In this document: one piece after another, positions 21,632 through 34,900 of the stretch
Position numbering within the stretch: the first letter of the stretch is position 1
Layout: each line of letters opens with the position of its first letter
From: Syngnathus acus
Lineage: Eukaryota > Chordata > Actinopteri > Syngnathiformes > Syngnathidae
Assembly: GCF_901709675.1 (NCBI RefSeq)
Contig: NC_051107.1
Coordinates: 2,533,501 to 2,597,500 of the forward strand
Length of the DNA: 64,000 nt
Direction of reading: 5' to 3'
Translations under genes and position numbers: made by a program
The notes under the pieces: generated by a model
Databases searched by the model: none
Told to the model about the DNA's origin: nothing
Seen by the model: the letters and a program-made list of their open reading frames with translations, nothing else

Positions 21632-21722
21632 CTGCCGACAAAACGGTGCGTCAACAAAATTGCTAAGAAGATTTGAGTGGGTGCGGAGACAGCGGGACAC
21701 TTGTTGGACGTCGGCGTTTTAC
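21632..21722 (-). other. 91-nt intron between exons 3 and 4
   Basis: Donor GTAAAACGCCGAC at 21722 and acceptor CGTTTTGTCGGCAG ending at 21632. The two ends share complementary words (AAAACG/CGTTTT and GCCGAC/GTCGGC). Confidence 0.88.
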
Positions 21723-21858
21723 CATATGTCGTCCTCATTAGCGAACATAATGATGGCCCTGGCGTTGGAGGTCTCCAACAGACGTCTAATGATCTTGTCA
21801 AACTCCCCCGGCTTTGGCTCCCTTGGGATCTTCAAGGATTGCGCGATACAAACACCAC
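21723..21858 (-). CDS. grm8: grm8 exon 3: flytrap second lobe
   Basis: 44 whole codons between two split ones: (G)[44 protein letters not shown](W). [30 protein letters not shown] matches mGluR8 closely. The acceptor AG is at 21860-21859 and the donor GT at 21722-21721. The last codon, completed by exon 4, reads TG|G (Trp), where mammalian mGluR8 has Arg (DDIRR); a C-to-T change in a CG|G codon would explain it. The 136-nt length equals the mammalian exon length I recall. Confidence 0.93.
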
Positions 21859-24800
21859 CTGGAAACCAAAAGGTTGCGATGCTTCAACAGCTAACATTAA
21901 CGGCAGCGGCGGCCATTTTGTTATTCCCCATTGCCCGCGATGACAACAATAAGACACAAAGGCATTAGCAGACGCGTCACATTTAAGCTGTTTTGTTAGT
22001 TTCCCTTTATTGTATCATTAGTCGAGCTCAAGGTGTGAAGGTGTGTGTTTGTGTAGGATTACGTCTTTGTGGCACATTAAGCCTGCCAGATCCTCAACCG
22101 GCAGCACAATATGCGTCTTATTTGTTTGCGCTAGCGAATGAGACCATTTGTTGTTGCGTGTGTACAGTCTGTCGTCGTCGCCGCTCCTCTTAATCACAAG
22201 CCTCGTACTCGAGCGGGCTCGCGTGCGCGCAAATATTCATTAGCCTCCAACTGAAAGCCTCCCGGGATCATTCCAAATGACGATTTTGTGTGCGGGCGCC
22301 AATGACGGAATACCGAGAGCAATACTTCCTCTAAATACTTCCCCAAGGATAATCGGCTACTTGACGTGCACTTTGGTATTCATGGGCTTGTGTAGCCAAA
22401 AAAATAAAATGTTATAGAGACACACACACACACAGGAGCATTGGTGCGTTCTCACCGCGTTGTCCTTGGAGCGGTTTAGAAGTGATTAAGCCACAGTTTG
22501 TTTGACACGTATCATCAGTAAGTGTCTGCATGCAAAGTAGACTTATCAAATTAAGTCGCAGGCAAAACCCCAGCGCTAAATCCGACAACATCCATCCTAG
22601 AGCGTTCGTCATCGTTGCCGTGATTGGAAGTTATTGGAGAGAAATCGACTGTATTTCGAATATGTCGGATGGGAAATAAAAAAGGGGCCTTGGACGATAA
22701 GCAATCCGACCTTCAAATGAAAATGTCGTCATGGTTGTTATTCAACGGTACAAACAAAAACTGTTTATTTCCGATTGCTTCCAAAAAGATTTGATTTTAG
22801 GAACGGAACAATCTGCCTCAAGCTAACACGATTTGAAAGTATTAGCCAACCAACCAAATCAAAAACCGAAAGAGCTGATTTCCCCGCACAGCTTACGTTG
22901 ATGATAACTGTTTTGTTTTCTGAGCAAATTGCGTTGATGATTAATGTCTTTGCGGTGAGGCGTGCCAATCACAATCATTTGCAGGAACGCGACAACAAAT
23001 TGTTTGGACATGCTGAATTAGTGTTGAGAATTTCTGCTTTCTCAAACTTTTCAGCTATTGTTCCAAGAAACAGGCCTTGATAACAAAATTTACAAATGGC
23101 GGCTGGTTCCAGTAGCGGCCATTTTGTTAGCACGTACGGTAACCGTCACGTTTAGCATTGTATAATTTGTGCTCGGCTTCCGCTGAGGACCACAAGCGCT
23201 TCGTTTGTCTCTAATAACCTGATTACTGAGGGAATGGATTGTGACTAAATTGTAATTTAGACGCATTGTGTCTGTTAACGTGCTGATTCTTCGGCACGTG
23301 TCACTATCAAGCTGTTTGCTCAAATTTATACATCGACCCCTCCGGACTAAAACAAGTAAGCTCTCCGACTGTAATTAACTCCACTGTCTTTGGAACGCCA
23401 TTGTTTTGCAATTTGAAAGGCTTCTAATTATCAATCTGCCCACTCACTTTCAACAATTCACAAACTAAAACGAGTGCTAATTAAAACATGAGTAGCGTGT
23501 GAGCTTTGTCCAACATCCGATGGATGATAATCGTCGGGTACTCGATGTGTAAAATTGCAAAACGTTGAGGCCAGTGAATATAATCCATCATTTGTGGGAG
23601 TAAGTAAAGGCAGTTGTCGAAATCAATGGCCCATTATTAAAAAGACTTTGTAGAAAGTATGCGACTTAGCCCACGACGCCAAGACAATGAGCGGCATTCG
23701 GGAGTTTAGCTAGTCGCCTTTTGATGAACCCGCCCACAAGTCAATAGAAACTCTGCTATTATCAAAGTCTCTCCTCGCTGCCGCTGCTTTACAATTCAAA
23801 AATGCGCTGCTTCTTGAGGCTTTGTCCGTTGCTAGGGGCGCTGCTGCGTGGGCATTAGCAACAAAGACTCATGTGACTGGGAATCCGCGTGTTAGCCAGC
23901 TAGCGTACATTCCGCTTGTTGCGGTTCTTTGAGTGACTAATACTCAATGTGTGTGTGCAGGCCGGACTGCCTTCACCACAGGAGTCAAACAGTCTAGTGC
24001 ACAAGTCAGCACTTCTCGAGGTCTGAGGCGAGACGGGTGGGCACCGACTTTTAATGCCCACAGTGTGATATGGAAGCGGTTTTAGCCTCTTCCCCTAGGG
24101 ACTCTCGAGAGCCGTCATGCAAACAAGACGAAACCCGAATTGAGTCGACAAATTCAGTCATGCGATGGTGACAGACAGTCGTCTGACCGGCTAGCACCTT
24201 TCCGCACGACACCGATACCATTCTTGCAATCCAATCAACAGCCAGAATCCCACCGGCTTTCCTTTAGTCGGACGACGGGCTCGGTTGGGCTCGTCCGTAC
24301 CAGACGTAAGACGATATTGCGGCGCGATTGGTTGTTTGGTGGGTCTTGAAATGAAGGGAGAAGAGGCAACAGGAGAAGATGAAAACTATAAGGTGGGAGG
24401 TGAGGGAGGAGGAGATAAGCAAGGGATGATTGGATGTCAGAGCACAGATAAGAAGCACAAGGTCAACGTTAAGCTGGGAGATCACAAAGAGAGAACATGT
24501 CCTCTCACCGCCGACACCGCGCATGCCTCTCTTCCCCTCCGAGAAGATTTCTCTCTCCTTTCCGGGCAATTCGTCCACTCACACTCGCGCCGACTATCTG
24601 GCAGTAATCAGACGTCCAATTACTGCCGAGGCCATGTGGCGGGATGAGTATGTACAGCTATATACGTGTTGAAGCACTTTGGGGGAAACAGCAGTCGGCC
24701 GGCAGTGCGTCAGAATGGCTTTCTTGGGTCCCTGCAGGCAGGGACCCCCTGCTAAACCCCAGCTGGTCTTATCTGCTGGATGGAAGCACTCAAGTGGAAC

Positions 24801-24868
24801 TCTTCAAAAAAGACGAAACGCAAGAGACATGAAACATCTATGTAGCTTTGGTTGGCAAACACGGTGGT

Positions 24869-25205
24869 GTCCAAACTAAGGCCTACGGGCCAATTGAGGC
24901 CCGTCGTCCATTTGTAATTGGTCCGCGATAAATTTGATAAATATTTGGCTCGCACTTCAACTTTTGCCTGACTGTATTGCATTATTTTATTTTAACACCA
25001 TCTGAGGCTGCTGTTCCGAGAATGAGCTACCAAAGCTTTTTCATGAATAAATCAATAAAGATCCAGAAATTTTAATCAATGTTGTCTTAAATTATATTCA
25101 ACAATAAAACTTATTTGTCCGCTTTTAATTGATTTTTGTAACTTTAATACACTTACGTTAAGGCTATAGACCGTATATGGCCCTCATTGAAAAAAAGCTT
25201 GGACA
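24869..25205. mobile_element. short hAT-like non-autonomous element
   Basis: The left end TGTCCAAACTAAGGCCTACG and the right end AAAAAAGCTTGGACA (inverted: TGTCCAAGCTTTTTT) form imperfect terminal repeats. GGGCCAATTGAGGCCCGTCG inside is typical of vertebrate hAT-derived repeats. No 8-bp target duplication was recognised. Confidence 0.5.
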
Positions 25206-27024
25206 CACTTGGGCTAACACGTGGGGATTTATTCAAGCTAACGTTCTTATCAAGTTGACCGAATCTTGTGCTGAATACAATTTTTATGACAAGTATGCAG
25301 AGCGGCAATCACACACAGCTGTTGCGCCTCCGTCAAAATTGATACGTCTGGCAAACGCAGTTAACCGTTTATCATAGTCGATCCGCCTCAAATCAGTAAC
25401 CCGGGGAAACACACAAAGAGCCAACGGCGGCCTGACAATTGCGCAAGTTGATGTCGCCGCCCGTACGTGACAATTACGCCATTTTACAAATAAGACACTC
25501 GGCGCATCGGGATTAAATATTCACAAGACCCCTCGCCGGTGAGTCGACACGGTGCGCTCGCAGCTGGCCAATCAGCCGCCATACAATATTCAGCCGGTAA
25601 TTTGAATTTTCTTATGAACAGAATATCTGTATGACATTATGTGTTGTGAATAGCAATGACCAAACAGGATTTATTGTTGCTGATAGCATCTGTGTGGGCA
25701 AACAGCATGCTTGAATGGATGAGAATATATTATGTGATACAAATGGAGGATATTATGGGCTATGCTAATATAGAGCCTTTTATTTTTCATAATACATTTT
25801 GGGGAGTGGGCGTTTTGAAATACTCATACGAGAAATTTGGAACTTCTTATGACCTATTTCCATTTCGGTAACTGCTCTGTATCGCAGAATACACAGATAA
25901 GGCTGCTCGAGTTAGCTGCTTTGAAAAAGTGGATTTCGAAAGCGCCAAATTTAATCATTCAAATTTACCACTGTTGTGATTCTCGTCTCTGCGGTGTGTC
26001 AAATTTACAAGTCATTTATTTTCACTTTGCGAGGGACTTTGGTGACATCTGTGTTGACACATACCCGTTGAAAAGGTCTCATACAATAAGCAATTTTCTT
26101 CAGCGTCAATATGAAGAAGGCCTTGGCAAAGGTAGCGCATAGATTTAGCCGATCGATACGCTTTGCGCATGAAGTATTCTTCAGGTATTGACTTGGTTAG
26201 CCCGAGGCTTCGGTTCTTGCCGTCACACCGTATTTCTTCAGCCGAGAGCTACGACGCGTTTCTACAGACCGACGGCACTCGCCAAATGACACACAAAGGT
26301 TGCCGTCTCCGCCGCAGCCGTTTGCGTTTCGCTGCTGCCCTGACCGCACTCGGAGCTGGAGGAGCACTCAAGTCGGGTTATGTCACGGGGAAATGATACC
26401 GCTACAGTAAGTGGATGTGGCATGATGGTGATATGGAGCTGGCCAACGTCAGGCACACTGCACGGAAGAGGACCTTCATTTTTTTTTTTATATTGTGTGT
26501 GACACAATCTGTTTAATATTTTTATGGCATTACTGGATGTGTTTTTCCCAAATTGTAGCTTGAAACTATTGTGGCAGCGCACCTCAAGCACTTTAAAGTT
26601 GTGCAAAGTATCTTCTCCCCTGTCTGCTCCATTAAAGAACATCAGGTGTGATTTGTCTCTCTCCCGGATGCTCTTTGACCCGGGAATCCAGGAAGTACGG
26701 CGCTAATCTGCTCCTTGGCGACCCCCCCCGTGTGGCTCGGGGCCAATCAAGTGGCCACAAAACGTCATTATTTGAAAGGGTGTCTGTCGGCAGCCATCGA
26801 TTTTGCCCCGGCTTTTTTAATCCTGCTCTCCGTTACTTGTCTTTCCTCTCGGTATCGGCACCTTCTCGCGGACTCATCCCTCCCTCCGAGCAGTGTCCAT
26901 CTATCAGGTTCGGGAAGGCCCTCGCAGCCAATGAAACGGCAGCAAGCCATTTCGTGTTGATTAAAAGTGTCAGAAAGGGAGCTACGCGGGGAGAAATACA
27001 AGCAGTAACGGGGGGAAAAAAAAG

Positions 27025-27397
27025 TTTGCGAGGCTTAAGTGTTTCCCGCTAACATGCTAACATTAAGCTAGCTGACAATTTTAAGATGAAGTTAATAATT
27101 CTTATAGTAAGCCTCAACGACTGATATCAAAATGAAAAAGGTTTGAAGGTACTTTGCAAGGCTAAAGTGTTTCTCGCTAACATGCTAGCATTAAGCTACC
27201 TGACATTTTCAAGATGGAGTTCATTATTCTCATAGTAAACCTCAACTACTGATATCAAAATGAAAAAGGTTTGAAGGTACTTTGCAAGGCTAAAGTGTTT
27301 CCCACTAACATGCCAGCATTAAGCTAGCTGACAATTTCAAGATGGAGTTGATTATTCTTATAGGAAACCTCAACTGTTTATTATCAAAATGAAGCAT
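27025..27397. repeat. minisatellite-like array, about 2.9 copies of a 128-nt unit
   Basis: GTGTTTCYCRCTAACATGC starts at 27039, 27167 and 27295, a spacing of exactly 128. Each unit contains CATTAAGCTA(G/C)CTGAC, ATTCT(T/C)ATAG and TATCAAAATGAA. Units differ by scattered substitutions. Confidence 0.85.
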
Positions 27398-28654
27398 GTA
27401 GACACACAAAAGACGCGAGAAAGGGACTTGAGTCACTTTCCATCAGCGGGGCAACCCTCGAGGGCGTTTCCTCTGGAGGCTAATGTTCTATTAACATTAC
27501 ATTAAGAGCGAGGCCGGCGTATGACAGCTCGACACGGCTGGCGCTATCAAGTGTTTCCCTTTCAATTACGATGATGACAGAACGTCCGCAGGCGAAGCCA
27601 TCCGGCCCATTCAAGAAAAGGAAGAAATGTTTGACAGCGTGTCCGCAACTGATCGGTTTGAATCCATCAGGAAAGAAAAAAAAAAATGACAGTAGGGCAG
27701 AAACAATCGATGATTTTGAGTCCTTATTACCAAAGCGCAACACGAGCTCTACGAAGCCCTTTTGTGAATTTAGTAACAAAGCATCAGCGTGGTAGACAGA
27801 GAACAATTTCGCATTTGTCATTATACAAAGATGGAGGTAAGAATCCAATTTAGATGCAAAAACAAACCCGAGCAATTTTCCGAGACAATTTACGAGCGAG
27901 CGCTTATTTCCAGATCCTTTCCTAACGACTTAAATTCCCGCTAAAGTAATCAGCTCAGACTATTCTGACGCAAGCGATATATATGGAAGTGCAGCCTGAT
28001 GTCAGATAACGGTAAAAAATCATCAGAGCAAGTTCGAAAGGTAATAGCTGAAGAGAAACCATTAAAAGTTCTCTCTGGTCTAAACCTAAAAAGAAAAAAG
28101 GGTCTGGTTCATCTCTGTGGGATTTTGAGGTTGCAAATGAGGGCAACATCAAACTGCTTTTGTAACCTTGAATTTGATGTTCAAGTGAATATCCATCCAA
28201 GGGAAAATAAATAAATAGATAAATAAATCAGCCCAAGAAGAAATGGTGCGGTTGAATATTGCAAATTAGCTGACTTTTCAGCTCCCTAGCAACACATTGC
28301 GAGCTCCATAGCAACGACATACATATCATTTGATGGCTTTAAAGTCCATTTCAGTGAAAATAATGATCTTTTTTTTTTTTTTTTTTAACACGTCACAGAC
28401 AAGAGTTGTCAACAGACCACAAGTGTTGAAGACACGAGAATAGAAATGCTTCACCGTGATAACGAGGCGCTCTAGCGCCGTCGCGCTTCACACGCCGGCT
28501 GTCAAGTACGACTTGAACTTTTTTTTTTCTCTTACCAACATCACTAGTATTTTGAGACCATAAATAAATATTTTTTCCTTGAAATTGCATAAAATTAATG
28601 ACAATTTCCTCTTCTTCTAATTTCTAGTTCGATTGTAAAATGGCCGCCGCAATT

Positions 28655-28712
28655 ACCGATATCTTGATATAAGGCCGATACCGAGAATCGATACGAGCCC
28701 ATCTTTAATCTA
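28655..28712. repeat. CGATACCGA-type dispersed repeat remnant
   Basis: ATTACCGATATCTTGATATA followed by AGGCCGATACCGAGAATCGA. Similar GCCGAT/ATCGATT words recur at 31860-31992, 41213-41285, 53105-53150 and 62460-62555. Confidence 0.35.
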
Positions 28713-29732
28713 CGTATAATACTTTTAAAAGTAAATCTCAAAATTAACTAACAAATCAATCATAGTACAACACAAAAAATATTCGGCACCCAGAGCAGCA
28801 GAGTGGCAACATTGGCTACCTCCATAGCTCATTAGGCGAGGGGCCAGCATTTCAGTGGGCTGATTCTGCACCCAACGGATCAATAAGCTGATCAGAAAGT
28901 TCATTCCGAGTCTTATTGGCAGCCTGGAGTTGCTCCACAGTGGATCAATGCCTGTCTCCCAGAAGAACCGACGCCACTGCTTCTGCTGCAGGTGCCCGAC
29001 TGTTCCCACATTTCTGTTGACATATTTTCAATACATTTACCATTTACCCAATCAAGCGGCGAGATTTCTGCACTTTCCACTCGCTCCCGAGTTATTCCCC
29101 CATAAAAAAAAAGGGAAATTGTTTCCCCCTCTTTTTTTTTTTTTCTTCAGGTGTCCCTCTGGCGGTTCTTATAACCAGCTGGGTAGCTGTAGGGCAGTAA
29201 ATAAAGTGAGGGGTGAGGAGAGGAGGGGAGGGGGCTGTGAAATGGAGGAGGACAGGTGGAAGAGTGAGGTAGATTTGACAGATATTGTAAAAGACACGAG
29301 GATTCATTAAACATTCACATTGTGCACTGGAGAGCCCTGCAGGCTGGCAGTAAAAGAGTGCGCGGGGATTAAAGATGGAAAGAGAGGCGGAGAAATGGCG
29401 GGCAGGGTTTTTGGGAGGCGTGGGGGGGAGGAAGCAAATAATGTGGGGGAGTAATAGAAACAGGTAGGGATTTAAATGGGGGGGGTAAGGATGATGGCGA
29501 GGAGATGAATACGCTGAATTTGTGCGGGGTTGCAAAATGCAGGAGGGGGCGAGAGACACCCGTGAAGGGAGGGGCGGGCGAGGGGGGCGAGTGACAGTGA
29601 AGAGGAGAGCAAAAGACGCCACAAAACAACTGAAGGGACAAAGTGGCAGCGCCGCTGGAGGGAAAGACCGACTCTTGGCGTGCCATTAAAAGCCAGCTGG
29701 ATGACACTGGATCCCCCAACAGCCGCCCCCCA

Positions 29733-29969
<237 letters not shown>

Positions 29970-30211
29970 ACCTCTTCATAACATCCTCACGTACTGTGTG
30001 GCTATTTCCTTTCTAGCACTTGGAGCAGAAGACATGAACATTTACAAGGCTCTTGTGTGTCTGTGCTAGTGTGTGTGTTGGGTGGTTTCAAATAGATTTC
30101 ATAGGATTTCACACAAGAGTAATGCTGACAAATTCAAACTCCTTAAATTTCAATGGAATCATCTGGAATTAGTCAAATGAATGGAAATGGATTCAGTAAG
30201 CCACATGAGTT

Positions 30212-30375
30212 GCTCTTTGCAGAGGATAAAGAATAGATGCCCTGTGTGTATGGTGATATTGTCTGTCAACATGTATTGACGCACCATTTGTGTTCAAATA
30301 TCTGGCAACGGATATTCATTATTAGCCTGTCTGTATTTTGGATTGTTTGTTAGCATTCAGCTAAGCTACTTTTTT
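30212..30375 (-). repeat. dispersed repeat, most complete copy of the GTTAGC family
   Basis: Carries all three modules in order: TTTGCAGAGGATAAAGAATA; TTGTCTGTCAACATGTATTG with ACCATTTGTGTTCAAAT; and TTAGCCTGTCTGTATTTTGG with GTTAGCATTCAGCTAAG. Confidence 0.55.
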
Positions 30376-31859
30376 TCCCACGACTCGATTCTTTTAAACA
30401 CAATCTGTAACCCAGCTCGCACATTCTCGCCTGAGTTGTCTCTCTCCCCACCCACATCCCACTTGAACGTGTCAACGTCTTAATCAAGACTCGCCGGTTG
30501 CTTCTCGAGCCTCTTTAAATCTCCTCCAAGACATCCAACGCACAATGACAAAAGAAACTCCGGCAAAGGCAGAACTCATCCTTTACTCATTTATTTTAAT
30601 GACTTATTGATTCATCACTGAGGGAGATAGGACAATGGGAGATAACTGCGCTTCTTAAGCGTTATGAATGGCGGTGTAAGAATCCCAGGCAGAGGATTGC
30701 TATCTTGGAGGATAATTTGCTTTAATGAGATAGCGATACGATTAGAAATGTCCTTGTATTTGTCTCCATTGCAGCCTTCGGGGGAGATGTGATGAAATTC
30801 GGCGTGCCCCTTCAAATCGTTTTACAGGCTTCCTCTCTATTTTATTTTTATTTTTTTCCAATCGCTGCATCTATATTTGCGACACTTTAACTCCACCTGT
30901 CACTCGCGTGTAATCCGCCCTTCTTTGGCTTTTTTTTTATCTCCCCCGCCGCATTGCCTTTATTACGACGCGCCGCTCAATCCCCACACGAGAGGCCGGC
31001 GCGTCTCGCTGCCCCGGCCTCCCCGCGGCTGCTGCTACTACTTCTCCATATTTCCTCCGCCCCACCTCCCCAGGGCGTCGGAAATAGCAATCGGTTCCTC
31101 CCGATCGCTTGGCGGGCCGACTCGCCGATGAGGCAACCCTCCAGTAAAAGATTATGAGGCAGATCCATAACAGCTATCAAAGCTAACAAGGGGAAGACAC
31201 GCGCACGTGATAGCGAGCTGATTAGCCCGGCGCAACACGCCCGCCGGGGCAGGCGAGGGAGATTTATGAACACATCGCCTCGACCGTGCATTTAGGGACC
31301 CCGGCTTGCAATCTTTTTCATTGCGGCGTTCTTCCCCCCAATGGCGGCAATTTCATTTATGTGATTGCAAATAAACCTGAGCTGCAAAGTCTGGAAAGGT
31401 TTAGTTCAGGATTTGGAAGCGCTATTTAGTAGTTAAGCCCGCCGCCGCTTAATGGCGACGAAACGGCAGTCTAGAGTCAAAGCTCAAAGACGTTAGCCAA
31501 TGAAAATGGAGCTGTGGAGTAATTGGCTTAGCTTTTTCGTGTTTTCTTGTGAACGGGGCAGCGGGAGCAAGTTAGTGTCTTGGCTGATTCACCAAACGAC
31601 AAGCTAAAGTGGTTCCTCGCCACCTGAGAGCAGTAGAAATGACAAAGCATCTTACTTTGACACTTAGTTTCCTTCCCGGACTCCTTGCTTCTTTCAAACG
31701 CAGGCATGTGAATGTTAATGGGTGCCTATGTTAGCATTAGCCTTTAGCTAGGCAACTTTAACAATCAGGTCATCGTTAGGAGCAATTTTTTTAAAAGCTA
31801 AAGATTGTTCAAATAATTATACAAAAAACAAAAATAATTGGTTAATAAATAGTAATCGG

Positions 31860-31992
31860 GGGAAAAATATTTTTAAATAAAATTGCATCTGATTTGTCGA
31901 TTAATAATAATAATTGAATAACCGATTCTACAATTGTAAAACATTTTATCCGATTATTCGATGGAATAATCGATTCTACAAACGTTTGATAG
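31860..31992. repeat. AATCGATT-rich dispersed repeat remnant
   Basis: Contains GATTTGTCGATTAATAATAA, ACCGATTCTACAATTG, TCCGATTATTCGATGGAATA and ATCGATTCTACAAACG. Resembles common teleost repeats; no clear ends. Confidence 0.35.
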
Positions 31993-34900
31993 TAGACGGC
32001 ATACAATTCGTCGAGTGGGAGCGGCTCGAAAAGTGCGCATCAGGATTGTTGCTCAACCCAATGCCTCGCAAAAAAAAAAAAAGGGGCTCGGCTTTCCACA
32101 GCCTGACTCACCAGCTGCTGAAGCGAGCAGGCACAAAGAGCCCATAAAGGAGACGCAAATGGGCTAAACAATATTTACAGCACTTTAACTGAAACGTTTG
32201 CACGGAAAGAGACACGCCCCCCATCTTCTCCACACTGCGCCCGCCGTGTCTTTTTTTTTTCCCCTCTTTGCCTTTCAAGTGTCAAGGATAGAATAACAGC
32301 CAGGTGCTTAACTTGGCCCCAAAAGGAAAGGAAGAGAATGGGAACTGGCAGTGTGGGACGAATACAAAGGGGGACTTCTATGAAAAACGGGTTTTAGTGG
32401 TGATGGGAGGGGGCGGGGTTACTCCGGTATAACAACCCCTTCTCGCCAACCCTTTGCATTAAAGTGCCTCTTTCCTTCGCGAGCCTCCCGTGTCATCCCT
32501 CCCCTCGGCCATGACAGAAATGCAGAGAGGTCTCGGCTTTGACACCGGCAGGATTTTTGCTCCCTCTGGAGTGTGTGATCCGCCGCTTCTTCTCTCGCAA
32601 TTTCAATTTCAATGGCGGCGCCGCAGCCGAGCGTTATTGGCAGAGCATCAAAAAGCCTCTCGCCCGCTTTGCTCGCCCTCCTTTTCGCAACCCCTGCGCC
32701 CTTCTGTCTTTCAGTCTCTGCATCTACCTTTGCAATTCAGTCAAGTGGGACCGAAGCACAAAATGCAACATAAGCTTGTTGAAAAGCTCTGGAGGAGATG
32801 CAAAGCCGCGCAACAGGTGCGGCCCAAACGAAACCTTCGTCGGATGAAATCGACAAACCTGGACGTTGTGATTGCGAGGAGGCTCCGAGTATTGACCGGC
32901 TCTCCATTGACCGAGCTCTCGTGAGTCTGATTGAGATTAGCTTTTGTCCCTAGTCGCTGAATCAAAAGTATCCGTGCCAACCCAAGAACACGTCTTAATC
33001 AATCCGTTACTGTAAACAAGATCTCGGCGAACAAAGCTGGAGCTAGCATCCGAAGAAAAGATAGAATAGCAAATGTTCAAATGGTCTCGGCCGTGAGGTG
33101 ATGCTTTAAATACCAAGGCCTGCGCTCATTTATAAAAATCCGAGCAAGTTTCTACGAAATCATGACAGGAATGTGACCTTTATAACAGAGACGGCTTGCC
33201 CAGACATCAAGTAAAGGTTGCAGCTTATCTTTTGATACTTCTATAAATTAATTCCATCAGTCATGTGTCAGCCACCTTTTCACTTTTTACTTAAAGGCTC
33301 AGTTTGTTTTTCCGAAGGACGGCATCAAAACCCTCGTTGGGTATTTCGAGTTTAGTCCGCCGAGATTGGCTTAATATCCCCTAAAGTCGTCCAACCTTTT
33401 CTTCACAGACCATCAACTTTGCTCTTTATGTCATCCCTCCAAATCTGTCTCTGTTAAACATTTCCGTACGTTTGAGTAAACACGCTTTGTCCTTGCGTCG
33501 CTACGAGAACAATTTTCGCTGATGGTTCCGAGAAATTCCAGGGAGGAAGCGATAATGACGCCGAAGACGGACTCACCTCGGAGGAATGCGGGGTTTTGGG
33601 CCCTTTCCATAGTCGCTGTCATTTTAAGTTGAAGTGTTATTTATCTTTCAGATGTACCTTGCTTCCCCTCGCTGCATCACTCTGACATTTACATGAATAT
33701 TATTAACCGCTCGACATTGTATGGAGCGAGGCAGAGAACATAGAGGGGAGGGGGCGAGGATTATTACGGATGAAGGAAATCAAATAATTAACCGAGCACC
33801 TGCTGCTCATGTGCGAAACATCTGCATGGAACAATGCGCTAAAGCTCGCTCAAATTCCGTGCCAGCTTGTCGTGTTTTTTTTTTTTTTTCTTCTCTCGAA
33901 CAAAAGCTGAAAAGAGCTGGGAACATTAACTGTACACGCATTTAATAGCACACACACACACACGTTTGTTGGCTGGTAATTAAGGCCATGAAAGGACAAC
34001 ATAAGCCGCTATTGGCTGAAAACGAATCAGGCTGGCCAGACACACGTCGCAGTGGGCTTCCGACTAACAACGCGCACATGCTTATTAATGAGTACACACG
34101 CCCGAACAAAACATTTCACTTCGATAAAAGGCACGCACGTGCGGAAACACGCCACGCTAGTTAAAACTGTAGCGTCAACGGATTAGCCGCCATTCAGACC
34201 AACGCAATTGTTTTTAGTGGAATTTCCGACACGGGGTTCGCATCATTCATTGGATCTTCACACACACGCGCGCGCAAGCCAATTAAGAAGCTGATGGGCG
34301 GTTGCTGGCAATTAAATGATTATTAACAGGCGAGGTCTGACAAGATGAAGCATGAAAAGGCGTCGGTGTGTGCACAGCGCTAACATGTAGCTAGCGAACG
34401 AGCGAGGGAGGGGTCCAATTAAACCGACTCGCTTGCTTTTAGACTGTCAGGGCGCATGATAACCTTTAAAAAGTCTGCAGTAAGGTGAATTTCTGATTAC
34501 ATTTTTATTTTAACCAAGAACGCTAACAACTCCTAGCAAAAAAGAAGCACGACGACCCAAGGCCTATTTTTAAAAAAACAAAAAAAATCACATAGTTGTT
34601 TTTCAAGCCTTGATGATATATTGAAAGCAATTAGGAGCCTAATCTGATTTTGTAATCCTCAAAAGATGCAATCCCCAAGCTCGTGCCGTATGAATGACTT
34701 AACGCACGGCGCCTTCATCGCCAAACATTAATAATGCTGCCATGAATACGGCCAATTGGATTTTATCTCCGTTGGTGCAAAGCGCTCCCAGTTTGCACTC
34801 AGAACAATCGGCGAGTGTGTAAGAATAAAAAGCATTCCGTCGAGTTAATAAAACATGTTTACATCGCCCGTCCTGCTGCCAAATTGTCCGGCGATGAAGA

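Noticed and set aside
27025-27397. CRISPR-like regular spacing
   Set aside because: The 128-nt units are repeated over their full length with no unique spacers, and the context is a vertebrate intron.
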